This document shows, piece by piece, positions 45,447 to 53,063 of a DNA stretch of 64,000 nt (its first letter is position 1; every line of letters begins with the position of its first letter). The stretch lies in contig MEDZ01000010.1 in NCBI GenBank assembly GCA_001724275.1, positions 1 to 64,000 on the forward strand. Direction: 5' to 3'. Below the pieces are notes generated by a model, which worked only from the letters and a program-made list of their open reading frames with translations, was not told the DNA's origin and did not search any database. Made by a program: the position numbers and the translations under genes. This DNA is from Gemmatimonadetes bacterium SCN 70-22 (lineage in GTDB: Bacteria; Gemmatimonadota; Gemmatimonadetes; Gemmatimonadales; Gemmatimonadaceae).

Positions 45447-46622
45447 TCATCGCCATACCTCGCCCAACAATCGCATCCAGTTGCCGCCGAGGATCTTCTC
45501 GATCCGCGCCGCGGGGTGTCCTGCCCCGGCCAGAGCGTCGGCCACGAGCTCCATGCGACGCGGCGAGTTGAAGTCGGGGACGTAGTTGAAGACGTTGGCA
45601 TCCTCGCCCGGCGCCGAGATCCCCGCCTTGCGCCGCGCTTCCACGAAGTCGGCGTGGACCTTCCGGAACTCGGGGGTGAGGTCGAGCGGCGTGATCGAGT
45701 TGTCGCTCCCCACGCCCACGTGATCCTCGCCGCACACGTTCACGCAGTGGGTCACGTGGCGCACGAAGTCGTCGGCCGTCGGCTGCCCGCGCTCGCGCAG
45801 GAAGGGCATCATGAAGACGCCCACCACCCCCCCCTTGTCGGCGAGCGCGCGAAGGACGTCGTCCGGCTTGTTGCGGGGGACGTTGGTCACGGCGGCCGCC
45901 CCGGAGTGCGTGGCGGCGATGGGGCGGCGCGAGGCGACGATCGCCTGGCGCGTGGTCTCCCACCCCGTGTGGCTGATGTCGACGAGAATCCCCATCTCGT
46001 TCATGCGCGCGACCAGGTCGCGCCCATACGGCTTGAGCCCTCCGTCCTTCGGCACGAGGCACCCGTCGCCGACCAGGTTGGGGCCATTGTACGTCAGCTG
46101 CACGATGCGCACGCCAAGGCGATGGAACATCTCGAGGCGCTCGGGCCGGTCCCAGATGGGCGTGGTGTCCTGGAAGCCGAGGATCGCCCCGAGCTTGCGC
46201 TCGGCCTTGGCCCGGCGGATGTCGGCGACCGTGCGGACCTTCGTGAAGACGTCGGGCGAGCGTTGCAGCTCGTACTCCCAGGATGCGATGTTGGCCACCG
46301 TCGCCTCGAAGGCCGTGCTGGCATCGCCCGTGGCGCTCACCGTCGAGTTGACCGCCGTGATCCCCGAGCGGCGCGCGTTCTCGATCATGGCGCGGGTGAG
46401 CGGTCCCTTGAGCCAGTCGGGGACGTTGAACGGCCCCGGGGTGGCCAGCATGTCGATGACGATGGCGTCGTCGTAGCCCGGCCAGCGCCAGGGCGAGACG
46501 GGCGCTGGGAGCCGGGAGGCGGGAGAGGCGCCGCCGAGCAGCGCCCGCGGGAGGGCACCGGTGGCGACGGCGGCGACGGCGACACGGCTGAAGTCGCGGC
46601 GGGACAGGGGGGGATTCGGCAT
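45447..46622 (-). CDS. Membrane dipeptidase (M19) family protein with Tat signal
   Basis: 391 residues. The start at 46622 gives a Tat-type signal (SRRDFSRVAVAAVATGALP). M19 features: LGFQDTTPIWDRPERLEMF, VQLTYNGPNLVGDGC, LVDISHTG (His ligand), IAATHSGAAAV (His) and GVGSDN. At the N-terminal metal motif, where renal dipeptidase has DGHND, this protein reads VIDMLATPGPFN, so one zinc site seems altered. M19 enzymes cleave dipeptides, often with a C-terminal D-residue, in line with other D-amino-acid enzymes nearby. Exported to the periplasm, folded. Confidence 0.87.
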   Translation of the reverse strand: MPNPPLSRRDFSRVAVAAVATGALPRALLGGASPASRLPAPVSPWRWPGYDDAIVIDMLATPGPFNVPDWLKGPLTRAMIENARRSGITAVNSTVSATGDASTAFEATVANIASWEYELQRSPDVFTKVRTVADIRRAKAERKLGAILGFQDTTPIWDRPERLEMFHRLGVRIVQLTYNGPNLVGDGCLVPKDGGLKPYGRDLVARMNEMGILVDISHTGWETTRQAIVASRRPIAATHSGAAAVTNVPRNKPDDVLRALADKGGVVGVFMMPFLRERGQPTADDFVRHVTHCVNVCGEDHVGVGSDNSITPLDLTPEFRKVHADFVEARRKAGISAPGEDANVFNYVPDFNSPRRMELVADALAGAGHPAARIEKILGGNWMRLLGEVWR

Positions 46623-46698
46623 GGCGGGGGCGGCGCGGTTGGGTGCGTCATCATGCGGCGCCGCCCCGGCGGCGGGAAGGGGCGAAGTGGCGACGTCG

Positions 46699-49191
46699 CT
46701 ACACCCCGCCGCTCCCGTCCCCCCATCGCCGCCGGTCGAGCATCGTGCGCACCCGTCGCACCAGGGCCTCGGGGGCGAACGGCTTCTCCAGCAGCTCGAT
46801 CCCGGGTTGCATGTCGCCCGAGCGAGTGAAGGCATTCTCCGTGAAGCCGGAGACGAAGAGGATGGGGAGCTCCGGGCGGATGGCGCGCAGCTCCTTCGCC
46901 AGCTGCGCCCCGTTCATCCGCGGCAACACGATGTCGGTGACGACGGCGTCGATCGCGTGGACCCCCTCGCGGAAGGTCGCCAGCGCCGGCTCCGCGGCCC
47001 GCGCCTCGATGACGATGTATCCATGCCGCATGAGCGCGGTCACCGACACTCGGCGGACCCGTTCGTCATCCTCCACCAGGAGCACCGTCTCGTGGCCCGC
47101 GAGCGGCGCCGTGGCATCGGCGGCGATCGATGCCGCCACCACTCCTTCCTCCACGGCGCGGGGGAGAAAGAGCTTGAACGTGCTCCCCCGCCCGACCTCG
47201 CTGTAGACCGATATGTGCCCGCCCGACTGCTGGATGATCCCGTAGCTCGTCGCCAGCCCGAGTCCGGTCCCCTTGTCGCGGTCCTTGGTGGAGAAGAACG
47301 GCTCGAAGACGTGTTCGAGCGTGTGCGGATCCATCCCGATCCCGGTGTCGGTGACGGCGATGACGACGAATTCGCCTGCCGGCGCGCGGTGGTCGTCGTC
47401 CAGGACGGCGATCGACGTCTCGATGGTGAGGAGCCCGCCCTCGGGCATCGCATCGCGCGCGTTCACCACGAGGTTCAGGATCACCTGCTCGAGCTGTCCC
47501 GGATCGACGAGGACCAGCGGGAGTTGCGGCGCCAGGAAGGTCTGCAGGTCGACGTCCTCGCCCAGCACGCGGGCCAGCATCTTCTGCAAGGCGCGAAGCG
47601 AGTCGTTCACCTCGACCAGTTGCGGCTGCAGCACCTGGCGGCGCGAGAAGGCGAGGAGGTGGCGGGTGAGGGTGGCCGCCCGGTCGATGGCTTGCAGGAT
47701 CTCGCCCAGGTCCTCGCGCGACCGGCTGTCGCTCGGCAGGTCCTCGAGGGCGAAGGTGGCGAAGCCGTGGATGGCGGTGAGGACGTTGTTGAAGTCGTGC
47801 GCCACCCCTCCCGCCAGCCGGCCGATCGCCTCGAGCCGCTGCGCCACCGCCAGCTGCTCCTCCTGCTTCTGCTGTGCGGTGATGTCGGTCAGCGACCCGA
47901 CGACGCGCGCCGGGCCCTCATCGTCATAGGCGATGACGATGCGATCGTCGACGAGCGCCTCGCTTCCGTCGCCGCGCTTGAAGCGGAAGCGGCGCCTGCA
48001 CTCCTCGCGCCTGGCCTGGAGTGCGTCGGAGAGCACCGCCGCGCATGCCATCCGGTCGTCCGGGTGGACGCGCGACATCAGCCAGTCGGGCGACTGCGTG
48101 GCGTCACTGGGGGCGAAGCGGAAGAGCTCCGAGAAGGCGGGGTTCCACTCCAGCTCCCCCGTCCGCGGCCGCCACTCCCAGAGCGCCTCCTTCGTCACGC
48201 GGGAGACCAGGCGCTGGCGGTCCGATGCCGCGCGAAGTGCGGTGAACGCCTGGACCCGATCGGTGACATCGAGCGACTGGACGATGACGGCGCCGCGACC
48301 CCCGATCTCCACCTCGTGGGTGCGGACCTCCACCAGGAGCCGCGTTCCATCCGCGCGCCAGTGCTGCGCCACTCGGTCCGTGTGCGACAGGCCGGACTGG
48401 GATCGGGCCAGCTGCAGCGCCTCCGGCAGCCCCTCCGGGGGCTCGAGGTCGCGCGCGCTCATCTGCAGCAGGGCGTCCTCGCTCCACCCATACTGCTCGA
48501 CGGCTGCCGCATTCACCGCGAGGATGCGCAGCGTCTCGGCGTCGTGCACCCACATGGCGATGGGGCTCGCCGCGAACAGGTTGCGGAATCGTGATTCCGA
48601 CTCCCCGAGCCGCGCGATGAGCTGTGTCCGCTGGTCGAGCTCGCGGCGCAGTTGCGCGATCAGGCGGCCATTGATGATCGCGAAGGCGGCGCGCTGCGCG
48701 ACGCCCCCCACCACGGTCAGGTCCGACTCCACGTACCGCCGACGGCCGTGCGTGGCCAGGACCTGCAGGAGGCCGAGCCGTTCGCCGTGCGCCCGGAGCG
48801 GCGCGAAGATCACGGAGAGCGGGAGGAGGGGGTGGTAGTGTGTCGCGTCCACCCCCTCCGGCAAGGCAGGGAGCGCCTCGCGGGAGTCGACGTGGATCAC
48901 CTGCGCCGCGTCCGCCTGCAGGAAGCGATCGCTCCCCCCGAAGAGGTCGGCCGGCGCCAGCGCCGACTCCCAGCGCGAGCCGTCGTGGCCGGGGAAGTCG
49001 ATCGAGGCGACCGCGACGCGCTTCATCTCGCCCTCGTCCAGCACGTCGAACGACGCCCACGACGCGTACTCAGGGACGAAGAGGTCGACGACCCCTCGCA
49101 TGATCGTCGCCTCGTCCGGGCCGGAGGCGAAGAGTGCCGTCATGCGATCGACGAGCGCGAAGCGCTCCCGGTCGCCAGCCGGATCGGTCAT
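46699..49191 (-). CDS. Hybrid sensor histidine kinase with GAF, two PAS domains and receiver
   Basis: 830 residues, ribosome-binding site AAGGGG. Order: GAF-like domain about 10-190, PAS about 210-330, PAS about 345-455, HisKA with His in LAGGVAHDFNN near 464, HATPase (NLVVNARDAMPEGG, GIGMDPHTLEHVFEPFFSTK, GTGLGLATSYGI), and a C-terminal receiver with VEDDERVRR, phosphoacceptor Asp in VVTDIVLPRMNG near 754 and LEKPFAP. No membrane segment, so it is a soluble sensor. No separate response regulator gene adjoins; output by an external partner is likely. Signal unknown. Confidence 0.92.
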   Translation of the reverse strand: MTDPAGDRERFALVDRMTALFASGPDEATIMRGVVDLFVPEYASWASFDVLDEGEMKRVAVASIDFPGHDGSRWESALAPADLFGGSDRFLQADAAQVIHVDSREALPALPEGVDATHYHPLLPLSVIFAPLRAHGERLGLLQVLATHGRRRYVESDLTVVGGVAQRAAFAIINGRLIAQLRRELDQRTQLIARLGESESRFRNLFAASPIAMWVHDAETLRILAVNAAAVEQYGWSEDALLQMSARDLEPPEGLPEALQLARSQSGLSHTDRVAQHWRADGTRLLVEVRTHEVEIGGRGAVIVQSLDVTDRVQAFTALRAASDRQRLVSRVTKEALWEWRPRTGELEWNPAFSELFRFAPSDATQSPDWLMSRVHPDDRMACAAVLSDALQARREECRRRFRFKRGDGSEALVDDRIVIAYDDEGPARVVGSLTDITAQQKQEEQLAVAQRLEAIGRLAGGVAHDFNNVLTAIHGFATFALEDLPSDSRSREDLGEILQAIDRAATLTRHLLAFSRRQVLQPQLVEVNDSLRALQKMLARVLGEDVDLQTFLAPQLPLVLVDPGQLEQVILNLVVNARDAMPEGGLLTIETSIAVLDDDHRAPAGEFVVIAVTDTGIGMDPHTLEHVFEPFFSTKDRDKGTGLGLATSYGIIQQSGGHISVYSEVGRGSTFKLFLPRAVEEGVVAASIAADATAPLAGHETVLLVEDDERVRRVSVTALMRHGYIVIEARAAEPALATFREGVHAIDAVVTDIVLPRMNGAQLAKELRAIRPELPILFVSGFTENAFTRSGDMQPGIELLEKPFAPEALVRRVRTMLDRRRWGDGSGGV

Positions 49192-49352
49192 GGTACCCCT
49201 TCGTGAATGGATGCGGACGTGAAAACCTGCCCACAGACATCGCTATTTGGCCCGTGGCGCCACCAGATGCAAGGGTGCGCTTGTGCCGCGCCGCCTCCCT
49301 CTCCCCCGTTCCATTAGATTCCCCTCGGTGACGTCGCGCGCGATTCGCGCGC

Positions 49353-49384
49353 ACTCCCGTCTCCCGCCTCCCGCCTCCCGCCTC
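49353..49384. repeat. CTCCCGTCTCCCGCCTCCCG repeat tract
   Basis: A pyrimidine-rich 7-base period repeat directly in front of the EttA start, in the position of a ribosome-binding site. A self-complementary GCGCGCGATTCGCGCGC lies just before it. Confidence 0.6.
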
Positions 49385-49389
49385 ACGAC

Positions 49390-51063
49390 ATGGCCCCACA
49401 GTTCATCTACGTCATGAAGGCGCTGACGAAGGTCGTCCCTCCGTCGCGCGTGATCCTGAACGACATCTGGCTCTCCTTCTACCCCGGGGCCAAGATCGGC
49501 GTCCTCGGCAGCAACGGGGCCGGCAAGTCGTCGCTCCTTCGCATCATGGCGGGGGTGGACAAGGACTGGAACGGCGAGGCGTGGGCGGCGCAGGGGACCC
49601 GGATCGGCTACCTGCCGCAGGAGCCCCAGCTCGACCCCACGCTCACCGTGCAGGGGAACGTCGAACTGGCGGTCAAGGAGCAGCGCGACCTGCTCAATCG
49701 CTTCAACGAGATCTCGATGCAGTTCGCCGAGCCGATGAGCGACGAGGCGATGCAGAAGCTCCTCGACGAGCAGGCCAGGGTGCAGGACAAGATCGACCAC
49801 CTGGACCTGTGGAACCTCGACAACAAGATCGAGGTGGCGATGGACGCGTTGCGCCTCCCGCCGGCCGATGCCGACGTCACGACGCTGTCGGGGGGTGAGA
49901 AGCGTCGCGTCGCGCTCTGTCGCGTGTTGCTGGAGCAGCCCGACATGCTCCTCCTCGACGAGCCGACGAACCACCTGGACGCCGAGAGCGTGGCGTGGCT
50001 GGAGCACTTCCTGGCCGACTTCCCCGGGACCGTGGTAGCCATCACCCACGATCGCTACTTCCTGGACAACGTGGCCAAGTGGATCCTCGAGCTCGACCGC
50101 GGGAGCGGCTACCCGTACGAGGGGAACTACACCAGCTGGCTGGAGCAGAAGAAGTCGCGCCTGGCGCAGGAGGAGAAGACGGCCAGCGTGCGCCAGAAGA
50201 CGCTGGAGCGCGAGCTGGAGTGGGTGCGCATGGCGCCGCGGGCGCGGCAGGCCAAGAACAAGGCGCGCATCCAGGCCTACGAGGAGCTGGCGAGCGAGGC
50301 GGCGCAGGAGCGGGTGACGCAGCACGAGATCGTCATCCCGCCGGCGCCGCGGCTGGGCAACGACGTCGTCATCGCCGACAAGCTGAAGAAGTCGTTCGGC
50401 GAAAAGCTCCTGTTCGAGAACCTCAGCTTTTCGCTCCCGCGCGGCGGGATCGTCGGGATCATCGGCCCCAACGGGGCGGGGAAGACGACGCTCTTCCGGA
50501 TGATCACGGGAGGCGAGACGCCGGACGAGGGGACGCTCAAGGTCGGCGACACGGTGCAGATCTCGTACGGCGACCAGACGCGCACGCTGGACGGGGCACG
50601 CACCGTGTGGGACGAGATTTCCGGTGGGCGCGAGATGATCCCCGTGGGGAAGCGGGAGATGAACTCGCGGGCCTACGTCGGGTCGTTCGGCTTCAAGGGG
50701 AGCGACCAGCAGAAGCTGGTGGCCAACATGTCCGGGGGGGAGCGCAACCGCTTGCACCTGGCGAAGACGCTGATGACGGGCGGCAACCTCCTCCTCCTCG
50801 ACGAGCCCACCAACGACCTCGACGTCGATACGCTGCGTGCGCTGGAAGATGCGCTCCTCGACTTTGCCGGCTGTGCGGTGATCATCTCCCACGACCGGTG
50901 GTTCCTGGACCGCGTCGCCACGCACATCCTGGCGTTCGAGGGGAACTCGGAGGTGGTGTGGTTCGAGGGGAACTACGGGGCGTACATCGAGGATCTCAAG
51001 AAGCGAAAGGGGCCGGATGCGGACCAGCCGCACCGGATCGCATACCGGAAGTTGGTGAGATAG
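49390..51063 (+). CDS. ettA: ABC-F translation factor EttA (energy-dependent translational throttle)
   Basis: 557 residues, close to E. coli EttA (555). Two ABC domains: Walker [10 protein letters not shown] near 39 and GPNGAGKTT near 361; signature LSGGE and MSGGE; Walker [12 protein letters not shown] and [11 protein letters not shown]. The linker has the arm and P-site tRNA interaction motif ([19 protein letters not shown]). The protein binds the ribosomal E site and gates the first elongation steps by ATP/ADP ratio. Cytoplasmic. Confidence 0.95.
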   Translation: MAPQFIYVMKALTKVVPPSRVILNDIWLSFYPGAKIGVLGSNGAGKSSLLRIMAGVDKDWNGEAWAAQGTRIGYLPQEPQLDPTLTVQGNVELAVKEQRDLLNRFNEISMQFAEPMSDEAMQKLLDEQARVQDKIDHLDLWNLDNKIEVAMDALRLPPADADVTTLSGGEKRRVALCRVLLEQPDMLLLDEPTNHLDAESVAWLEHFLADFPGTVVAITHDRYFLDNVAKWILELDRGSGYPYEGNYTSWLEQKKSRLAQEEKTASVRQKTLERELEWVRMAPRARQAKNKARIQAYEELASEAAQERVTQHEIVIPPAPRLGNDVVIADKLKKSFGEKLLFENLSFSLPRGGIVGIIGPNGAGKTTLFRMITGGETPDEGTLKVGDTVQISYGDQTRTLDGARTVWDEISGGREMIPVGKREMNSRAYVGSFGFKGSDQQKLVANMSGGERNRLHLAKTLMTGGNLLLLDEPTNDLDVDTLRALEDALLDFAGCAVIISHDRWFLDRVATHILAFEGNSEVVWFEGNYGAYIEDLKKRKGPDADQPHRIAYRKLVR

Positions 51064-51119
51064 GAGAAGACGGGAAGACGAGAAGACGAGAAGACGGGAA
51101 GACGAGAGCCCGTCTTCTC
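51064..51119. repeat. GAAGACGR octamer repeat with terminal hairpin
   Basis: Five units of gagaagac/gggaagac directly after the EttA stop. The last unit pairs with CGTCTTC, giving GAAGACG-(6)-CGTCTTC (51098-51117), so the repeat also forms a possible terminator. Confidence 0.85.
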
Positions 51120-51733
51120 ATCGATATTGTCGTCGACGAAGGGCGGTCGTGTGCGGCGATGTGTGTAGTTCGGGGGCCGGCGCGGATTCGGCCTCGAAGT
51201 CGACACGGCCGCCGTCCATATTCTGGGTGACACTGCCCACCAGTGGGGTTGGCGCCGCACGCAGCCAAGAAGGTGTTCGCGGGCCGCCTCGGAGACGCCC
51301 GCCAAGATGCGGCTCTCCGATGGTAGTCGGACGTCGGGAGGCTGCCTAACGTCCTGGTGCTCGCCACCCAGAACGCGAACTTGACACATCCTGGTACTCG
51401 ACCCTCGGCCTGCTACGTCGCAGTGGACAACCTCGTCGTCATCCACACCTGGCGACCGTGATGTAGCGTGAGGCGAGAAGCGCGAGATCTCCGTTGGGCA
51501 CATCCGGCCGACCGCAGTACCCGTACCCGAATCGTCATGGATCGGGCGTAAGCCTCGGGAGACTCATCCACATGCTCGGGCGGCGACCGGACATCACACG
51601 TTGTCGGGGGTGGCACCGACGAGGGGGGTGCTCAACGGCAGAGAGTGCTCGCGCGCTCGCGCGTGACGTGCCATTCTCCGTTGCAGGTCGCGCACGAGCG
51701 CCGCCGCGCAGCTCCCATCGACAGGAGATCGCC
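51120..51733. other. Gene-poor junction region
   Basis: About 610 bases with no supported gene. It contains the last CGTTAGG motif (51345-51351, - strand). Scattered open frames, such as one on the - strand through 51150-51480, have no recognised family. It separates the region of uniform style on the left from the redox/metal genes on the right, and may be remains of a junction. Confidence 0.45.
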
Positions 51734-52333
51734 ATGACCGCATTCACCGTGGGCTTCTTCGTCGGCAGCCTCGCGAAGGCGTCGATCAACCGGAAGCTTG
51801 CGACAGCCCTCACGCGGCTCGCGCCGCCAGAGCTGACGCTCCGCGAGATCCCCATCGGCAACCTGCCGCTGTACTCGTACGACTACGACGCGAACTATCC
51901 GCCGGAAGGGCGGGCACTCAAGGACGCCATCGCCGCCGTGGACGCGGTGCTCTTCGTGACGCCGGAGTACAATCGCTCGATCCCCGGGGCACTGAAGAAC
52001 GCCATCGACTGGGCGAGCCGACCGTGGGGCGCGAACTCCTTCGCGCGCAAGCCGTCCGCGGTGATCGGCGCCTCGCCAGGCAAGATCGGCACGGCGGTTG
52101 GCCAGCAGCACGTCCGCAGCATCATGGCCTTCTGCAACTCGCCGATGTTCAACGCCATCGAGGCGTACATCGAGTTCACCCCGAACCTCGTCACCGACGA
52201 CGGCGAGGTCACGGTAGTGTCGACGCGAGACTTCCTCGCGAGTTACATGAACGAGTTCCACAGCTACATCACGCGCGTGTACACGGCGATCCCACGTGCG
52301 AGCGGCTCGGCGCCCGCCGACGCGTCGTCATGA
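51734..52333 (+). CDS. NAD(P)H-dependent FMN reductase (ChrR/YieF type)
   Basis: 199 residues, ribosome-binding site AGGAG. A flavodoxin-like fold: VGFFVGSLAKASINRKLATAL (FMN phosphate loop), IPIGNLPLYSYDYDANYPPEG and VTPEYNRSIPGALKNAIDW, all diagnostic of the FMN-dependent quinone/chromate/azo reductase family. Predicted to reduce quinones or other electrophiles by two electrons, protecting from redox cycling. First gene of a run of same-strand stress genes. Confidence 0.9.
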   Translation: MTAFTVGFFVGSLAKASINRKLATALTRLAPPELTLREIPIGNLPLYSYDYDANYPPEGRALKDAIAAVDAVLFVTPEYNRSIPGALKNAIDWASRPWGANSFARKPSAVIGASPGKIGTAVGQQHVRSIMAFCNSPMFNAIEAYIEFTPNLVTDDGEVTVVSTRDFLASYMNEFHSYITRVYTAIPRASGSAPADASS

Positions 52334-52414
52334 GCGACGAGCCGACGCCGGCCGGTACGCAGCGCGGCACGAGGGCATCGCGCACGATCCGGTCGATTCA
52401 CCGCTGGAGGGAAT

Positions 52415-52879
52415 ATGGGCGCCACGTCAGCAGGGCGAGACACATACGCGACTCGCAACATGGAGCTCATGCAGACGCTCGACGATGCGTGGAACGCGCA
52501 GGACCTGAGAATCTTCGAGGCGCGACACCGCCGCGACGTGGTGGTCTCCTGGCCGGGCAAGCCGCCGACGCACGGCATCGAAGCGCACAATCAGGAAGCG
52601 CGTGACTTCTTCCGCGCGTTCCCCGACCAGCAGCTCGAGAATCGGCCCTATCGCGTGTTCTTCGCGTCGGGTGAGTGGACCTGCTCCATCGCACGATTCA
52701 CCGGCACCTTCCGCGGGCCGATGCGGGGTCCGGATGGCAAGGACATCCCGCCGACGGGCAAGCGATTCGACGTGGAGTTCTGCACCGTCGCACGCTGGGG
52801 GGAGGACGGGCAGATCATCGAGGAGAATCTCTTCTACGACCTCGGAGGGTTCCTGCAGCAGATTGGCCTCGGCGGATAA
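52415..52879 (+). CDS. SnoaL-like/ester cyclase family protein
   Basis: 154 residues, with GGAGGGAAT upstream of the ATG. NTF2-like fold of the SnoaL-like type: MELMQTLDDAWNAQDLRIF, a central HGIEAHNQEARDFFRAFPD and DIPPTGKRFDVEFCTVARW, ending in ENLFYDLGGFLQQIGL. Members include polyketide cyclases and many uncharacterised small-molecule-binding proteins. No specific reaction can be assigned. It lies between the FMN reductase and copper ATPase genes. Confidence 0.82.
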   Translation: MGATSAGRDTYATRNMELMQTLDDAWNAQDLRIFEARHRRDVVVSWPGKPPTHGIEAHNQEARDFFRAFPDQQLENRPYRVFFASGEWTCSIARFTGTFRGPMRGPDGKDIPPTGKRFDVEFCTVARWGEDGQIIEENLFYDLGGFLQQIGLGG

Positions 52880-53063
52880 TGGGAGACGCAACGGACGCCC
52901 GGGGGGGACCGCCGGCCCCTCGGCGCTCGAGTACAGCGAGCTCCCCTGGTCTTCCCTCTGGCAGCGAGGCGTCGGCGTCCGCCCTTCGATGGCACTGACG
53001 GGCGCGGCGACAGGCGGCCCGCAGCGCTTCCAGCGAGGTCATCACCTTCCAGAGGGACGAGGT

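Noticed and set aside
51345-51497. Possible integron attC site (GCCTAAC ... GTTGGGC, 153 bases)
   Set aside because: The inner L boxes do not pair at the right spacing, the middle has no long palindrome, and no integrase or further site is present.
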